Below, piece by piece: positions 1 to 6,326 of a stretch of 6,326 nt of DNA. Every line of letters begins with the position of its first letter. Position 1 is the stretch's first letter. The position numbers and the translations under genes were made by a program. This DNA is from an uncultured Alphaproteobacteria bacterium (GTDB taxonomy: Bacteria; Pseudomonadota; Alphaproteobacteria; Micavibrionales; Micavibrionaceae): the NCBI GenBank assembly GCA_937124505.1, contig CAKZKV010000120.1:1-6326 (forward strand), in the 5' to 3' direction. The notes beneath the pieces are model-generated. The model searched no databases. It was not told the origin of the DNA and was given only the letters and a program-made list of their open reading frames with translations.

Positions 1-1416
1 GCCGAGAAATCTCATAAATCAGTCAGGAGATTCCTCCGCCTCCGCGAGGCGTTCGGAATAACAGCTTTAATTATTTTTACCTGTTTTTATTCTTCGTTTG
101 TATGCGCACAGGACAAGACCTTTAATGCCAAAACCGCCACTCTTGAAAACGGGCTGCAAATCGTCCTGATCGAAAACCACCGCGCCCCGATTGTCACGCA
201 TATGGTCTGGTATCGCGTGGGCGGGGCCGATGATCCACTCGGCAAATCCGGGCTGGCGCATATGTTTGAACATCTGATGTTCAAAGGCTCTGAAAATGTA
301 CCAGCGGGTGAATTTTCAAAGCGTGTCCGCGCCCTTGGCGGCAATGACAATGCATTTACGTCGTACGACTACACCGCTTATTTCCAGTCCATTGAAGCCT
401 CTCATCTGGAGGAGGTGATGAAAATGGAAGCCGACCGCATGCAAGGTTTGATTTTGCCGCCAAATGAATTTGGCTCCGAGCAGAAAGTAGTGATGGAAGA
501 ACGCCGCCAGAGAACGGAGAATGACCCGGCGGGACGTTTCTATGAGCAACTTGGCTATAATCTGTTTCCCAAACATCCTTACGGTATTCCCCTGATTGGC
601 TGGATGGAGGAAATCGCAAACCTGACAGCAGAAGATGCCACGGCTTTCTACAAACACTGGTATGCGCCGAATAATGCGTATCTGGTGGTTTCCGGCGATA
701 TCACAATGGAGGAATTGCTACCTCTGGCGCAGAAATATTACGGGCTGCTCAAACCCTATCCCTATCTGGATGAGGCGCGCAAACGCCCTGAAATTGCTCC
801 CTTTACCGGACATGATCACGTCACCTATTCCCACCCGCGTATTCAGCAGCCGCAAGTTGTTCAGATCCAGCGTGTGCCCTCCGTGCGGGAGAACAAGAAA
901 GATGCCTACGCCTTGCAAATTCTGGAAGATATCTTAAGCGGTGGCCCGACAACCCGGCTTTACCGCTCTTTGGTCGTGGAGCAAAAACTGGCCAGCAATG
1001 CAGGCATGAGTGTAAATAACGATACCTATGATGCTGGCCGCCTGTATCTGTATGCCACCCCTCTGCCCGGAACTGATTTAAAAGCTTTGGAGAACGCTCT
1101 GGAAGCTGAGTTAAGAAAAATTATGGTGGACGGCATTACGGATGAAGAACTCGCCGAGGCCAAAGATCGCATTCAGGCCGATGCAATTTATGCGCTGGAT
1201 AGTGTAACCGGCCCGGCCATGGTGTTCGGGCGCGCCCTGACATCCGGACAGAGTGTGGAGGATATCGAGTACTGGGCCCGAGATATGCAGGCAATGACCA
1301 AAGAAGATGTGCAGCAGACCGTGATCACCTACCTGAACCCGGATGATAAAAACAAGCTGGTCGTGACGGGATATTTACTGCCGGAGGGGGGCGACGTCCA
1401 TGATGAAAAACAATAA
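1..1416 (+). CDS. M16 family zinc metallopeptidase, exported, catalytic subunit (5' end outside window)
   Basis: The reading frame is open from base 1 and has no ATG, GTG or TTG before 202, so the start lies upstream; 471 residues are visible. A start at 202 would remove the signal peptide and the first strand of the fold. Visible residues 1-36 look like a signal peptide: basic RR...R, a hydrophobic stretch ITALIIFTCFYSSF, and probable cleavage after VCA at residue 36, so the product should act in the periplasm. The inverted zinc motif HMFEH is at residues 87-91 (259-273), and the third ligand is probably Glu167 (499-501), 76 residues after the second His as in mitochondrial processing peptidase beta. 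NAFTSYDYTAY and HPYGIPLIG are also typical of the family. In the C-terminal domain the usual Arg/Tyr pair is missing (EQKLASN), so it probably needs the next gene product as partner. The substrate is unknown. Family assignment is firm; the partnership is inferred. Confidence 0.93.
   Translation, partial: AEKSHKSVRRFLRLREAFGITALIIFTCFYSSFVCAQDKTFNAKTATLENGLQIVLIENHRAPIVTHMVWYRVGGADDPLGKSGLAHMFEHLMFKGSENVPAGEFSKRVRALGGNDNAFTSYDYTAYFQSIEASHLEEVMKMEADRMQGLILPPNEFGSEQKVVMEERRQRTENDPAGRFYEQLGYNLFPKHPYGIPLIGWMEEIANLTAEDATAFYKHWYAPNNAYLVVSGDITMEELLPLAQKYYGLLKPYPYLDEARKRPEIAPFTGHDHVTYSHPRIQQPQVVQIQRVPSVRENKKDAYALQILEDILSGGPTTRLYRSLVVEQKLASNAGMSVNNDTYDAGRLYLYATPLPGTDLKALENALEAELRKIMVDGITDEELAEAKDRIQADAIYALDSVTGPAMVFGRALTSGQSVEDIEYWARDMQAMTKEDVQQTVITYLNPDDKNKLVVTGYLLPEGGDVHDEKQ
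1383..1387 (+). promoter_or_regulatory. Shine-Dalgarno sequence of the second M16 gene
   Basis: GGAGG lies inside the end of the first M16 gene, 12 bases before ATG 1400 and 15 before the in-frame ATG 1403. The spacing is long, but the G-run continues to 1391, so effective pairing could sit closer. It supports starting the second M16 gene at 1400 or 1403 rather than at the in-frame ATG 1502, which has no purine-rich sequence ahead of it. Confidence 0.55.
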
Positions 1417-2863
1417 GGCGTCATTGCGAACCTTGTTTTACAAGGTGAAGCAATCCAGAAAAGACATCCATGGATTGCCGCGCTCACTGTGTTCGCTCGC
1501 AATGACGTTGACCGTTCTCTTTTCTCTCCTCATGTCTTTTTCCGCGCAAGCCAGAGAGCGGGATAAATTCCTGGATATTCAGGAACATCAAACGCAGAGC
1601 GGCTTGAGTTTCTGGCTGGTCGAAGACCACAGCATTCCCGTGATTGCCCTTGATTTTGCCTTTGACAATGCCGGAGCACAATACGACACAGCAGACAAAC
1701 AAGGTCTGGCAAAACTCGCCTCCAATACCATGGACGAAGGAGCAGGAGACCTGACATCTTCCGATTTTCAGGGCGAGCTCAGAGAAAAGTCGATTTCCCT
1801 CGGTTTTGCTTCGGGGCGAGATACGTTCGGCGGGTCATTGAAAACGCGCACCTCGACCAAAGACCGCGCGGCGGAGCTTCTGCATCTGGCCCTGACTGTG
1901 CCGCGTTTTGAAGAGGCGGATGTAAAGCGGATGAAAGACGCCAATATTGCGCGCATCCGTTCCTCTTTGTCCGATCCCGGCTGGATTGCAGCGCGGCTGG
2001 CCAATGATGTGATTTTCGAAGGCCAGCCCTATGCCCTGAACAGCGGTGGCACGATCTCAACGCTGGAAGCCCTGACCAAAGACGACCTGCAAACGTTTGT
2101 GAGTCAACGCCTTGCCAAAGATGTTTTGAACATTGCCATTGTCGGGGACGTTTCCGCCGAAGAGGCCAAAATCATGATTGATCAGATTTTTGGCTCCCTG
2201 CCGAAACAACAATCACTCGGCATGTCTACGCAAGATTTTGATCTGACAAATCAGGGCACAACCTATCTGTACGAAACGGACATTCCGCAATCCATTGTGA
2301 ATGCTTATTTACCCGCCCTGCCGCGGACAGACCCGGACTATTACGCCTTTCAGGTCATGAACCAGATTCTGGGCGCTGGCGGGTTTGGCTCTCGCCTGAC
2401 GGAGGAAGTCCGCGAAAAGCGCGGCCTGACCTACGGAATATATACCTATCTGACCCAAATGGAACATGTTGATTTTCTAACGCTTGCCAGCTCAACGGCG
2501 AATAAAAATGCCGGGGAGATGATCAAACTGGCGGAAGCAGAACTGGTCAAAATGACCACAGAGCCGGTCACAGACAAGGAATTACACGATGCCGTGTCTT
2601 ATATTAACGGCTCTCTGCCCCTGACCTTGTCCTCCACATCCAATATTTCATCCTTGCTACTGGGAATGCAGTTAGATGGCCTGCCGATTGATTATCTGGA
2701 TATGCGCGCGGCGGCTTACAATCAGGTCACCAAAGAAGACATCCTGCGTACGGCGCAAAAATACCTGAAGCCTGAAAAAATGGTTTATGTGATTGTCGGC
2801 AAGCCCGAAGGATTGGAGGAAGAACATGTTACCAGACTCAGCGAACTCCCGAATGTCCAGTGA
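1400..2863 (+). CDS. M16 family peptidase homologue without zinc motif, Arg/Tyr-pair subunit, exported
   Basis: This 487-residue protein has the two-domain M16 fold. The segment matching the zinc motif of the upstream gene (GLAHMFEH) reads GLAKLASN here (KLASN at residues 105-109), so it should not bind zinc or cleave alone. It keeps the C-terminal motif GSRLTEEVREKRGLTY, with Arg341 and Tyr345 as the probable Arg/Tyr pair. In characterised bacterial M16B pairs one subunit carries the metal site and the other this pair, and the two genes here are complementary in that way. The gene overlaps the upstream one by 17 bases. ATG 1400 (or 1403) is chosen because it follows GGAGG. The leader is odd: a short MMKNNK start, then about 30 residues encoded by a palindromic repeat, then the hydrophobic core LTVLFSLLMSFSAQA with probable cleavage after Ala51. 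An in-frame ATG at 1502, inside the repeat, would give a leader with no positive charge and lacks a ribosome binding site. Confidence 0.9.
   Translation: MMKNNKASLRTLFYKVKQSRKDIHGLPRSLCSLAMTLTVLFSLLMSFSAQARERDKFLDIQEHQTQSGLSFWLVEDHSIPVIALDFAFDNAGAQYDTADKQGLAKLASNTMDEGAGDLTSSDFQGELREKSISLGFASGRDTFGGSLKTRTSTKDRAAELLHLALTVPRFEEADVKRMKDANIARIRSSLSDPGWIAARLANDVIFEGQPYALNSGGTISTLEALTKDDLQTFVSQRLAKDVLNIAIVGDVSAEEAKIMIDQIFGSLPKQQSLGMSTQDFDLTNQGTTYLYETDIPQSIVNAYLPALPRTDPDYYAFQVMNQILGAGGFGSRLTEEVREKRGLTYGIYTYLTQMEHVDFLTLASSTANKNAGEMIKLAEAELVKMTTEPVTDKELHDAVSYINGSLPLTLSSTSNISSLLLGMQLDGLPIDYLDMRAAAYNQVTKEDILRTAQKYLKPEKMVYVIVGKPEGLEEEHVTRLSELPNVQ
1419..1507. repeat. Nested palindromic repeat (RPE/REP/MITE-like) inside a coding sequence
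   Basis: Outer arms CGTCATTGCGA (1419-1429) and TCGCAATGACG (1497-1507) are perfect 11-base inverted repeats. Inside lie a hairpin ACCTTGT-TTT-ACAAGGT (1430-1446) and a second perfect 8-base pair GCAATCCA (1450-1457) with TGGATTGC (1471-1478). The remaining right segment (1480-1496) can form only a short GCG/CGC stem. The whole can fold as a branched, cloverleaf-like structure. The words GTCATTGCGA and GCAATCC are, from memory, those of dispersed palindromic elements in Rickettsia and other bacteria, some of which sit in frame inside proteins. I see no second copy in this window and no clear target-site duplication. The element is translated as roughly residues 7-36 of the second M16 protein and holds no stop in that frame. 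It starts two bases after the stop of the first M16 gene. The structure is directly visible; family membership is inferred. Confidence 0.85.
2815..2820 (+). promoter_or_regulatory. Shine-Dalgarno sequence that sets the pgi start
   Basis: GGAGGA lies five bases before ATG 2826, within the end of the second M16 gene. It favours 2826 over the upstream in-frame ATG at 2793, which would only add residues shared with the overlapping gene, and over ATG 2853. Confidence 0.8.
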
Positions 2864-4418
2864 TCTAATGCAAAGTCCCGCCTGGCAAGCGCTGGAGATC
2901 CATGCACAAATGATGCAGGGGCGGAAAATCTCTACTCTGTTTGCGGAAGATCCTGCAAGATTTAAAAACTGTCATGTCGAACAAGACGGCCTGTTATTCG
3001 ATTATTCACGCCAGCGCATCACTCAGAAAACCATTGAACTGCTTGTAAACCTTGCCAGACAGGAAGACCTTGACGGCTGGCGCGACAAAATGTTTTCCGG
3101 CGAAAAAATCAATACCACCGAAGGTCGCGCCGTGCTTCACACCGCTTTGCGCCGCCCGGCGGATGAAACAGTCATGGTTGAGAGTGAAAACGTCATGCCC
3201 TTTGTGGAACGCGTCCGGCAACAGATGAAAACCTTCACTGAGGCGGTTCATAGCGGTGAGATCAAGGGATCAACAGGGCAAAAGATCAATACCATTGTTA
3301 ATATCGGCATTGGCGGCTCTGATCTTGGGCCTTACATGGTTTGTGAGGCACTAAAACCATGGCAGAAGGCAGACATCACCAGCTATTTTGTTTCCAATGT
3401 CGACGGGACGCACATTTCGGAAGTTTTAAAACGGATTAATCCCGAAACGACCCTGTTTCTGGTGGCCTCCAAGACTTTCACCACGCAGGAAACCATGGCC
3501 AACGCCACAACTGCCAAAAATTGGTTAATAGAGAAGCTGAGCAACGAAGACGCCGCCAAAGACCACTTTGCCGCCATGTCCACAAACGAGGACGCCGTAC
3601 GTCAGTTCGGTATTAACCCGGCCCGGATGTTTCCTTTTGAAAACTGGGTAGGCGGACGTTACAGCCTGTGGTCGGCCATCGGCCTGTCGATTTGCCTGAG
3701 CCTTGGATATGACCACTTTGAAGCGCTGTTAAACGGCGCGTATGCCATGGACCGTTATTTTCAGGGCGCACCGCTGGATCGTAATATCCCGGTTCTGACC
3801 GCCCTGTTTGGAATCTGGAACCGGAATTTTCTGGGATGTGCCGCGCAGGCGGTGATTCCTTACGATCAATATTTACACCGCTTCCCGGCCTTTCTTCAGC
3901 AACTGGACATGGAATCCAACGGCAAGCGCGTGACACGGGACGGAGAGGCCGTTTCTTACGATACCGGGCCTGTAGTCTTCGGGGAGCCCGGCACAAATGG
4001 CCAGCATGCGTTTTTCCAGCTTTTGCATCAGGGAACGGATATTATTCCCTGCGACTTTATCGCCCCGAAGACCTCCCAAAATACGGTTGGGGAGCATCAC
4101 AAATTGCTGCTGGCCAATATGGTGGCACAGGCCGAAGCCCTGATGCACGGACGCACGCTGGAAGAAGCAACCGGCAATCCGCAACGGGTCTTTGAAGGCA
4201 ACCGCCCGTCCAGTATCCTGCTTTTTGAGGAAATAAATCCTTATCACCTCGGCGGGCTCATCGCTCTGTACGAACATAAAATCTTTGTACAGGGCATCAT
4301 CTGGCGCCTGAACAGCTTTGATCAGTTCGGCGTGGAGCTTGGAAAAGAAATGGCCAAAGGCATTCTGGCGTCTGAGGGACGCGGGAAATCAGATATCGGC
4401 ATCCTGAATTATTTTTAA
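2826..4418 (+). CDS. pgi: Glucose-6-phosphate isomerase
   Basis: The enzyme interconverts glucose 6-phosphate and fructose 6-phosphate in the cytoplasm, linking glycolysis, gluconeogenesis and the pentose phosphate route. The 530 residues are close to the usual size of about 550 for the long bacterial form. Visible motifs in order: phosphate-binding GIGGSDLG (residues 161-168), family signature VGGRYSLWSAIG around Arg278, MESNGK with probable catalytic Glu363, GTNGQHAF with probable ring-opening His394, and the second signature FDQFGVELGK with Lys507. All expected active-site residues seem present, so the gene looks functional. The start at 2826 follows a good ribosome binding site and overlaps the upstream M16 gene by 38 bases, which suggests coupled translation in one operon. 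Metabolic linkage to the M16 pair is not obvious, so co-transcription may only reflect gene packing. No hairpin terminator follows the stop. Confidence 0.97.
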   Translation: MLPDSANSRMSSDLMQSPAWQALEIHAQMMQGRKISTLFAEDPARFKNCHVEQDGLLFDYSRQRITQKTIELLVNLARQEDLDGWRDKMFSGEKINTTEGRAVLHTALRRPADETVMVESENVMPFVERVRQQMKTFTEAVHSGEIKGSTGQKINTIVNIGIGGSDLGPYMVCEALKPWQKADITSYFVSNVDGTHISEVLKRINPETTLFLVASKTFTTQETMANATTAKNWLIEKLSNEDAAKDHFAAMSTNEDAVRQFGINPARMFPFENWVGGRYSLWSAIGLSICLSLGYDHFEALLNGAYAMDRYFQGAPLDRNIPVLTALFGIWNRNFLGCAAQAVIPYDQYLHRFPAFLQQLDMESNGKRVTRDGEAVSYDTGPVVFGEPGTNGQHAFFQLLHQGTDIIPCDFIAPKTSQNTVGEHHKLLLANMVAQAEALMHGRTLEEATGNPQRVFEGNRPSSILLFEEINPYHLGGLIALYEHKIFVQGIIWRLNSFDQFGVELGKEMAKGILASEGRGKSDIGILNYF

Positions 4419-4492
4419 AATCTTTCATAAATTCTAAATTCTTTCTCTATATCATTGATTTGAAAGAAACTTGCACAACTGCAAGGAGATCA
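4419..4492 (+). promoter_or_regulatory. AT-rich intergenic gap, possible weak promoter for the pentapeptide gene
   Basis: This 74-base gap is clearly AT-richer than its flanks. A poor sigma-70-like arrangement can be drawn, for example TCATAA (4425-4430), 17 bases, then TATATC (4448-4453), but neither box is a strong match. No inverted repeat that would terminate the pgi transcript is seen, so read-through from pgi is equally possible. Confidence 0.25.
4483..4488 (+). promoter_or_regulatory. Shine-Dalgarno sequence of the pentapeptide-repeat gene
   Basis: AAGGAG lies four bases before ATG 4493. It decides the start in favour of this ATG over an in-frame TTG at 4460, which has no comparable purine run at a suitable distance. 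Confidence 0.75.
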
Positions 4493-5773
4493 ATGGCTAG
4501 AGAAGAATTCGTCGAAGTTCCTGATGAAACTGAGTTACCCATGCTCAGTCAGGAAGCTATTGCCAGAATCATCCGTCTTCATGCTGACTATTTAAAAGGA
4601 ATGCAGGGCGGCGCAAGGGCTGTCATCAAGTTCAAGGACGTTTCCGGGCTGGATTTCAGTGAGTGTGATCTGTCTCATGCCGACTTTACGGGATCACGGA
4701 TTGCCGGAGCGGATATGTCCTCCTGCCAGATGGAAGGAACCGTCTTCTTTGCCTGCGATATGCGCAATGTAGATTTGCGAAATACCAATCTGGCACGGGC
4801 GGATCTGCGCGGTGCGTATTTATCGGGGGCGAATATGTCCGGCGTGAATCTGTCCGGCGCCGACCTGCGCGAAGGCAAGATTATGCGCCGTAACGCCCAG
4901 GGCGTTTTAACAGACCGGGGACGAGGTGCGCTTTCCAATACAAAAACAGTTCTGACCGGGGCGCGGCTGACCAATGCCAATCTGAGAAATGTCGATGCAC
5001 GCGGCGCGGATTTCTCAGATGTTGATCTGTCCGGCGCCATCATTAAACAGGCCGATTGTGAGGGGGCCAATTTTTCAAACGCCAATCTGGCCGATAGTGA
5101 TCTGACGAACGCCAAGTTCAGCCGTACCAATCTGACAGGGGCCGTGACCGCCAACAGCCTGATGATGAACACAGAATTGTTCGACGCCGTACAGAAAAAT
5201 GTACGCGGCGATCATGATATGGGGCATAAACTGGAAACCCTCGGTAAATCACTGGAAGAACTTCTGGAAGACCATCACAGTTGGGTTTCCAGTGCCGGGC
5301 AATCTGGCCAGCAACTTGATTTAAGCGGCTATGATCTGCGTGATGTTCTGCGCCTGAACAAATATGAGATGACCGCCGTCAAGGCCATCGCGGCCATGTT
5401 TCTAAGTCAGAACCTGCAAGGCGCACACCTGCAACATGCGTATCTTGATAAATCCGACTTTCGTGATTGTAACTTTCAAAATGCCGATTTGCGGGCTTCC
5501 TCTATGAAGTATGCCCTGTTTGCACGTTGTGATGCACGTGAAGCCAGGTTTGGCCCCTTATATTTCAAAAACAGTGATAGCAGCGAACGCATCAAGAAAA
5601 CAGACCTGACCGGGGCTGATTTCCGCTATACCGACCTGCGGGACGCAGATTTTTCCCATGCCATTTTAAAAGGTGCAGATTTTTCTCATGCTATTCTGTC
5701 CCGCGCTATCTTTGATAACGCTGATGTAGACGGCGCTCTTTTCGTTGGCACGTCCATGGAACAACGATTTTGA
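4493..5773 (+). CDS. Pentapeptide-repeat protein with two-half architecture
   Basis: This 426-residue protein is rich in A(D/N)LxG-type pentapeptides, which fold as a right-handed quadrilateral beta-helix. Blocks run at about residues 50-130, 151-217, 273-283 plus 305-351, and 370-419. They are broken by non-repeat inserts: a basic loop at about 131-150, a helical linker at about 218-265 (KLETLGKSLEELLED), a segment at about 284-304 (AVKAIAAMFL) and another at 352-369. There is no signal peptide or membrane segment, so it is probably cytoplasmic. Two similar cap motifs precede the two halves: HADYLKGMQGGARA (from residue 30) and HHSWVSSAGQSGQQLDLSG (from residue 261), which suggests an internal duplication. 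Start at 4493 is chosen from AAGGAG; the TTG at 4460 is less likely. The function is unknown: some pentapeptide proteins mimic DNA and protect gyrase, but this inserted, large form gives no specific reason to assume that. It converges on ilvC. Confidence 0.9.
   Translation: MAREEFVEVPDETELPMLSQEAIARIIRLHADYLKGMQGGARAVIKFKDVSGLDFSECDLSHADFTGSRIAGADMSSCQMEGTVFFACDMRNVDLRNTNLARADLRGAYLSGANMSGVNLSGADLREGKIMRRNAQGVLTDRGRGALSNTKTVLTGARLTNANLRNVDARGADFSDVDLSGAIIKQADCEGANFSNANLADSDLTNAKFSRTNLTGAVTANSLMMNTELFDAVQKNVRGDHDMGHKLETLGKSLEELLEDHHSWVSSAGQSGQQLDLSGYDLRDVLRLNKYEMTAVKAIAAMFLSQNLQGAHLQHAYLDKSDFRDCNFQNADLRASSMKYALFARCDAREARFGPLYFKNSDSSERIKKTDLTGADFRYTDLRDADFSHAILKGADFSHAILSRAIFDNADVDGALFVGTSMEQRF
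5645..5704 (+). repeat. 30-base tandem duplication in the pentapeptide gene
   Basis: Units 5645-5674 and 5675-5704 both begin GCAGATTTTTC and differ at only two of the first 21 bases; the last nine diverge. Each encodes two pentapeptides (ADFSHAILK and ADFSHAILS), so the period of ten residues keeps the frame and the helix register. This is the closest match between neighbouring repeats that I noticed in the gene. Confidence 0.75.
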
Positions 5774-5791
5774 TATCATTTCGCCGGACAT

Positions 5792-5827
5792 AAAAAATAG
5801 CCGCTATCATTGTTATCAAGCGGCTAT
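5792..5827 (-). terminator. Intrinsic terminator of ilvC
   Basis: A perfect 9-base stem, ATAGCCGCT (5797-5805) with AGCGGCTAT (5819-5827), encloses a 13-base loop. On the minus strand the stem is followed by a run of T (the A-run 5792-5797 of the plus strand), as expected for a rho-independent terminator 21 bases after the ilvC stop. On the plus strand the bases after the stem are only moderately T-rich, so it may stop the pentapeptide transcript less well. Confidence 0.85.
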
Positions 5828-5848
5828 CTTAATTATCTTGTTTCAAAC

Positions 5849-6326
<478 letters not shown>

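Noticed and set aside
202..204. ATG 202 as start of the first M16 gene
   Set aside because: Upstream in-frame codons encode a signal peptide and the conserved first strand (TLENGLQIVLIEN), so the true start is before the window.
635..937. 100-codon open frame in another plus-strand frame of the first M16 gene
   Set aside because: It lies within a conserved protease sequence, and its product is rich in Arg, Pro, Ile and Trp with no recognisable motif.
1981..2000. CTGGATTGCAGCGCGG resembling the inner arm of the palindromic repeat
   Set aside because: It has no inverted partner nearby and encodes ordinary M16 residues (WIAARL), so it is a chance match.
3873..4277. 134-codon open frame on the minus strand inside pgi
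   Set aside because: It lies opposite the conserved active-site region of pgi, and I recognise no family in its product.
4675..5172. 165-codon open frame on the minus strand opposite the pentapeptide gene
   Set aside because: It is the antisense shadow of regular A(D/N)LxG codons, has a low-complexity product rich in Arg, Ser, Ala and Pro, and overlaps a well-supported gene.

Overview
The window carries the end of one probable operon, a separate pentapeptide-repeat gene and the end of a convergent biosynthetic gene. The base composition looks balanced (judged by eye). Two M16 peptidase genes in tandem, a class I ketol-acid reductoisomerase and a large pentapeptide protein suggest a Gram-negative bacterium, most likely an alphaproteobacterium. 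That placement is an inference. The palindromic repeat at 1419-1507 has a 'GTCATTGCGA ... GCAATCC' vocabulary that I associate with Rickettsia palindromic elements and similar alphaproteobacterial repeats, which fits, but I cannot name a genus.

Bases 1-4418 (+ strand) hold three overlapping genes. The first is an M16 zinc peptidase whose start lies before the window. The second is an M16 homologue that has lost the zinc motif but keeps the Arg/Tyr pair. The third is glucose-6-phosphate isomerase (pgi). The gene overlaps are 17 and 38 bases, so translation is probably coupled. The two M16 proteins look like complementary halves of one periplasmic heterodimeric protease: one brings the metal centre, the other the substrate-binding Arg/Tyr pair.

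The most unusual feature is an 89-base nested palindrome (1419-1507) inside the start of the second M16 gene. It is read in frame between the short charged N-terminus and the hydrophobic core of the signal peptide. It adds about 30 residues to the leader and could fold the mRNA just after the start codon.

Bases 4419-4492 are a short AT-rich gap. It is followed by a 426-residue pentapeptide-repeat protein (4493-5773) with a duplicated two-half architecture and a recent-looking 30-base tandem duplication near its end. A hairpin with a minus-strand U-tract (5792-5827) ends the convergent ilvC gene, of which only the C-terminal 158 codons are in the window (5849-6326, minus strand). I see no RNA gene, CRISPR array, transposase or phage gene.
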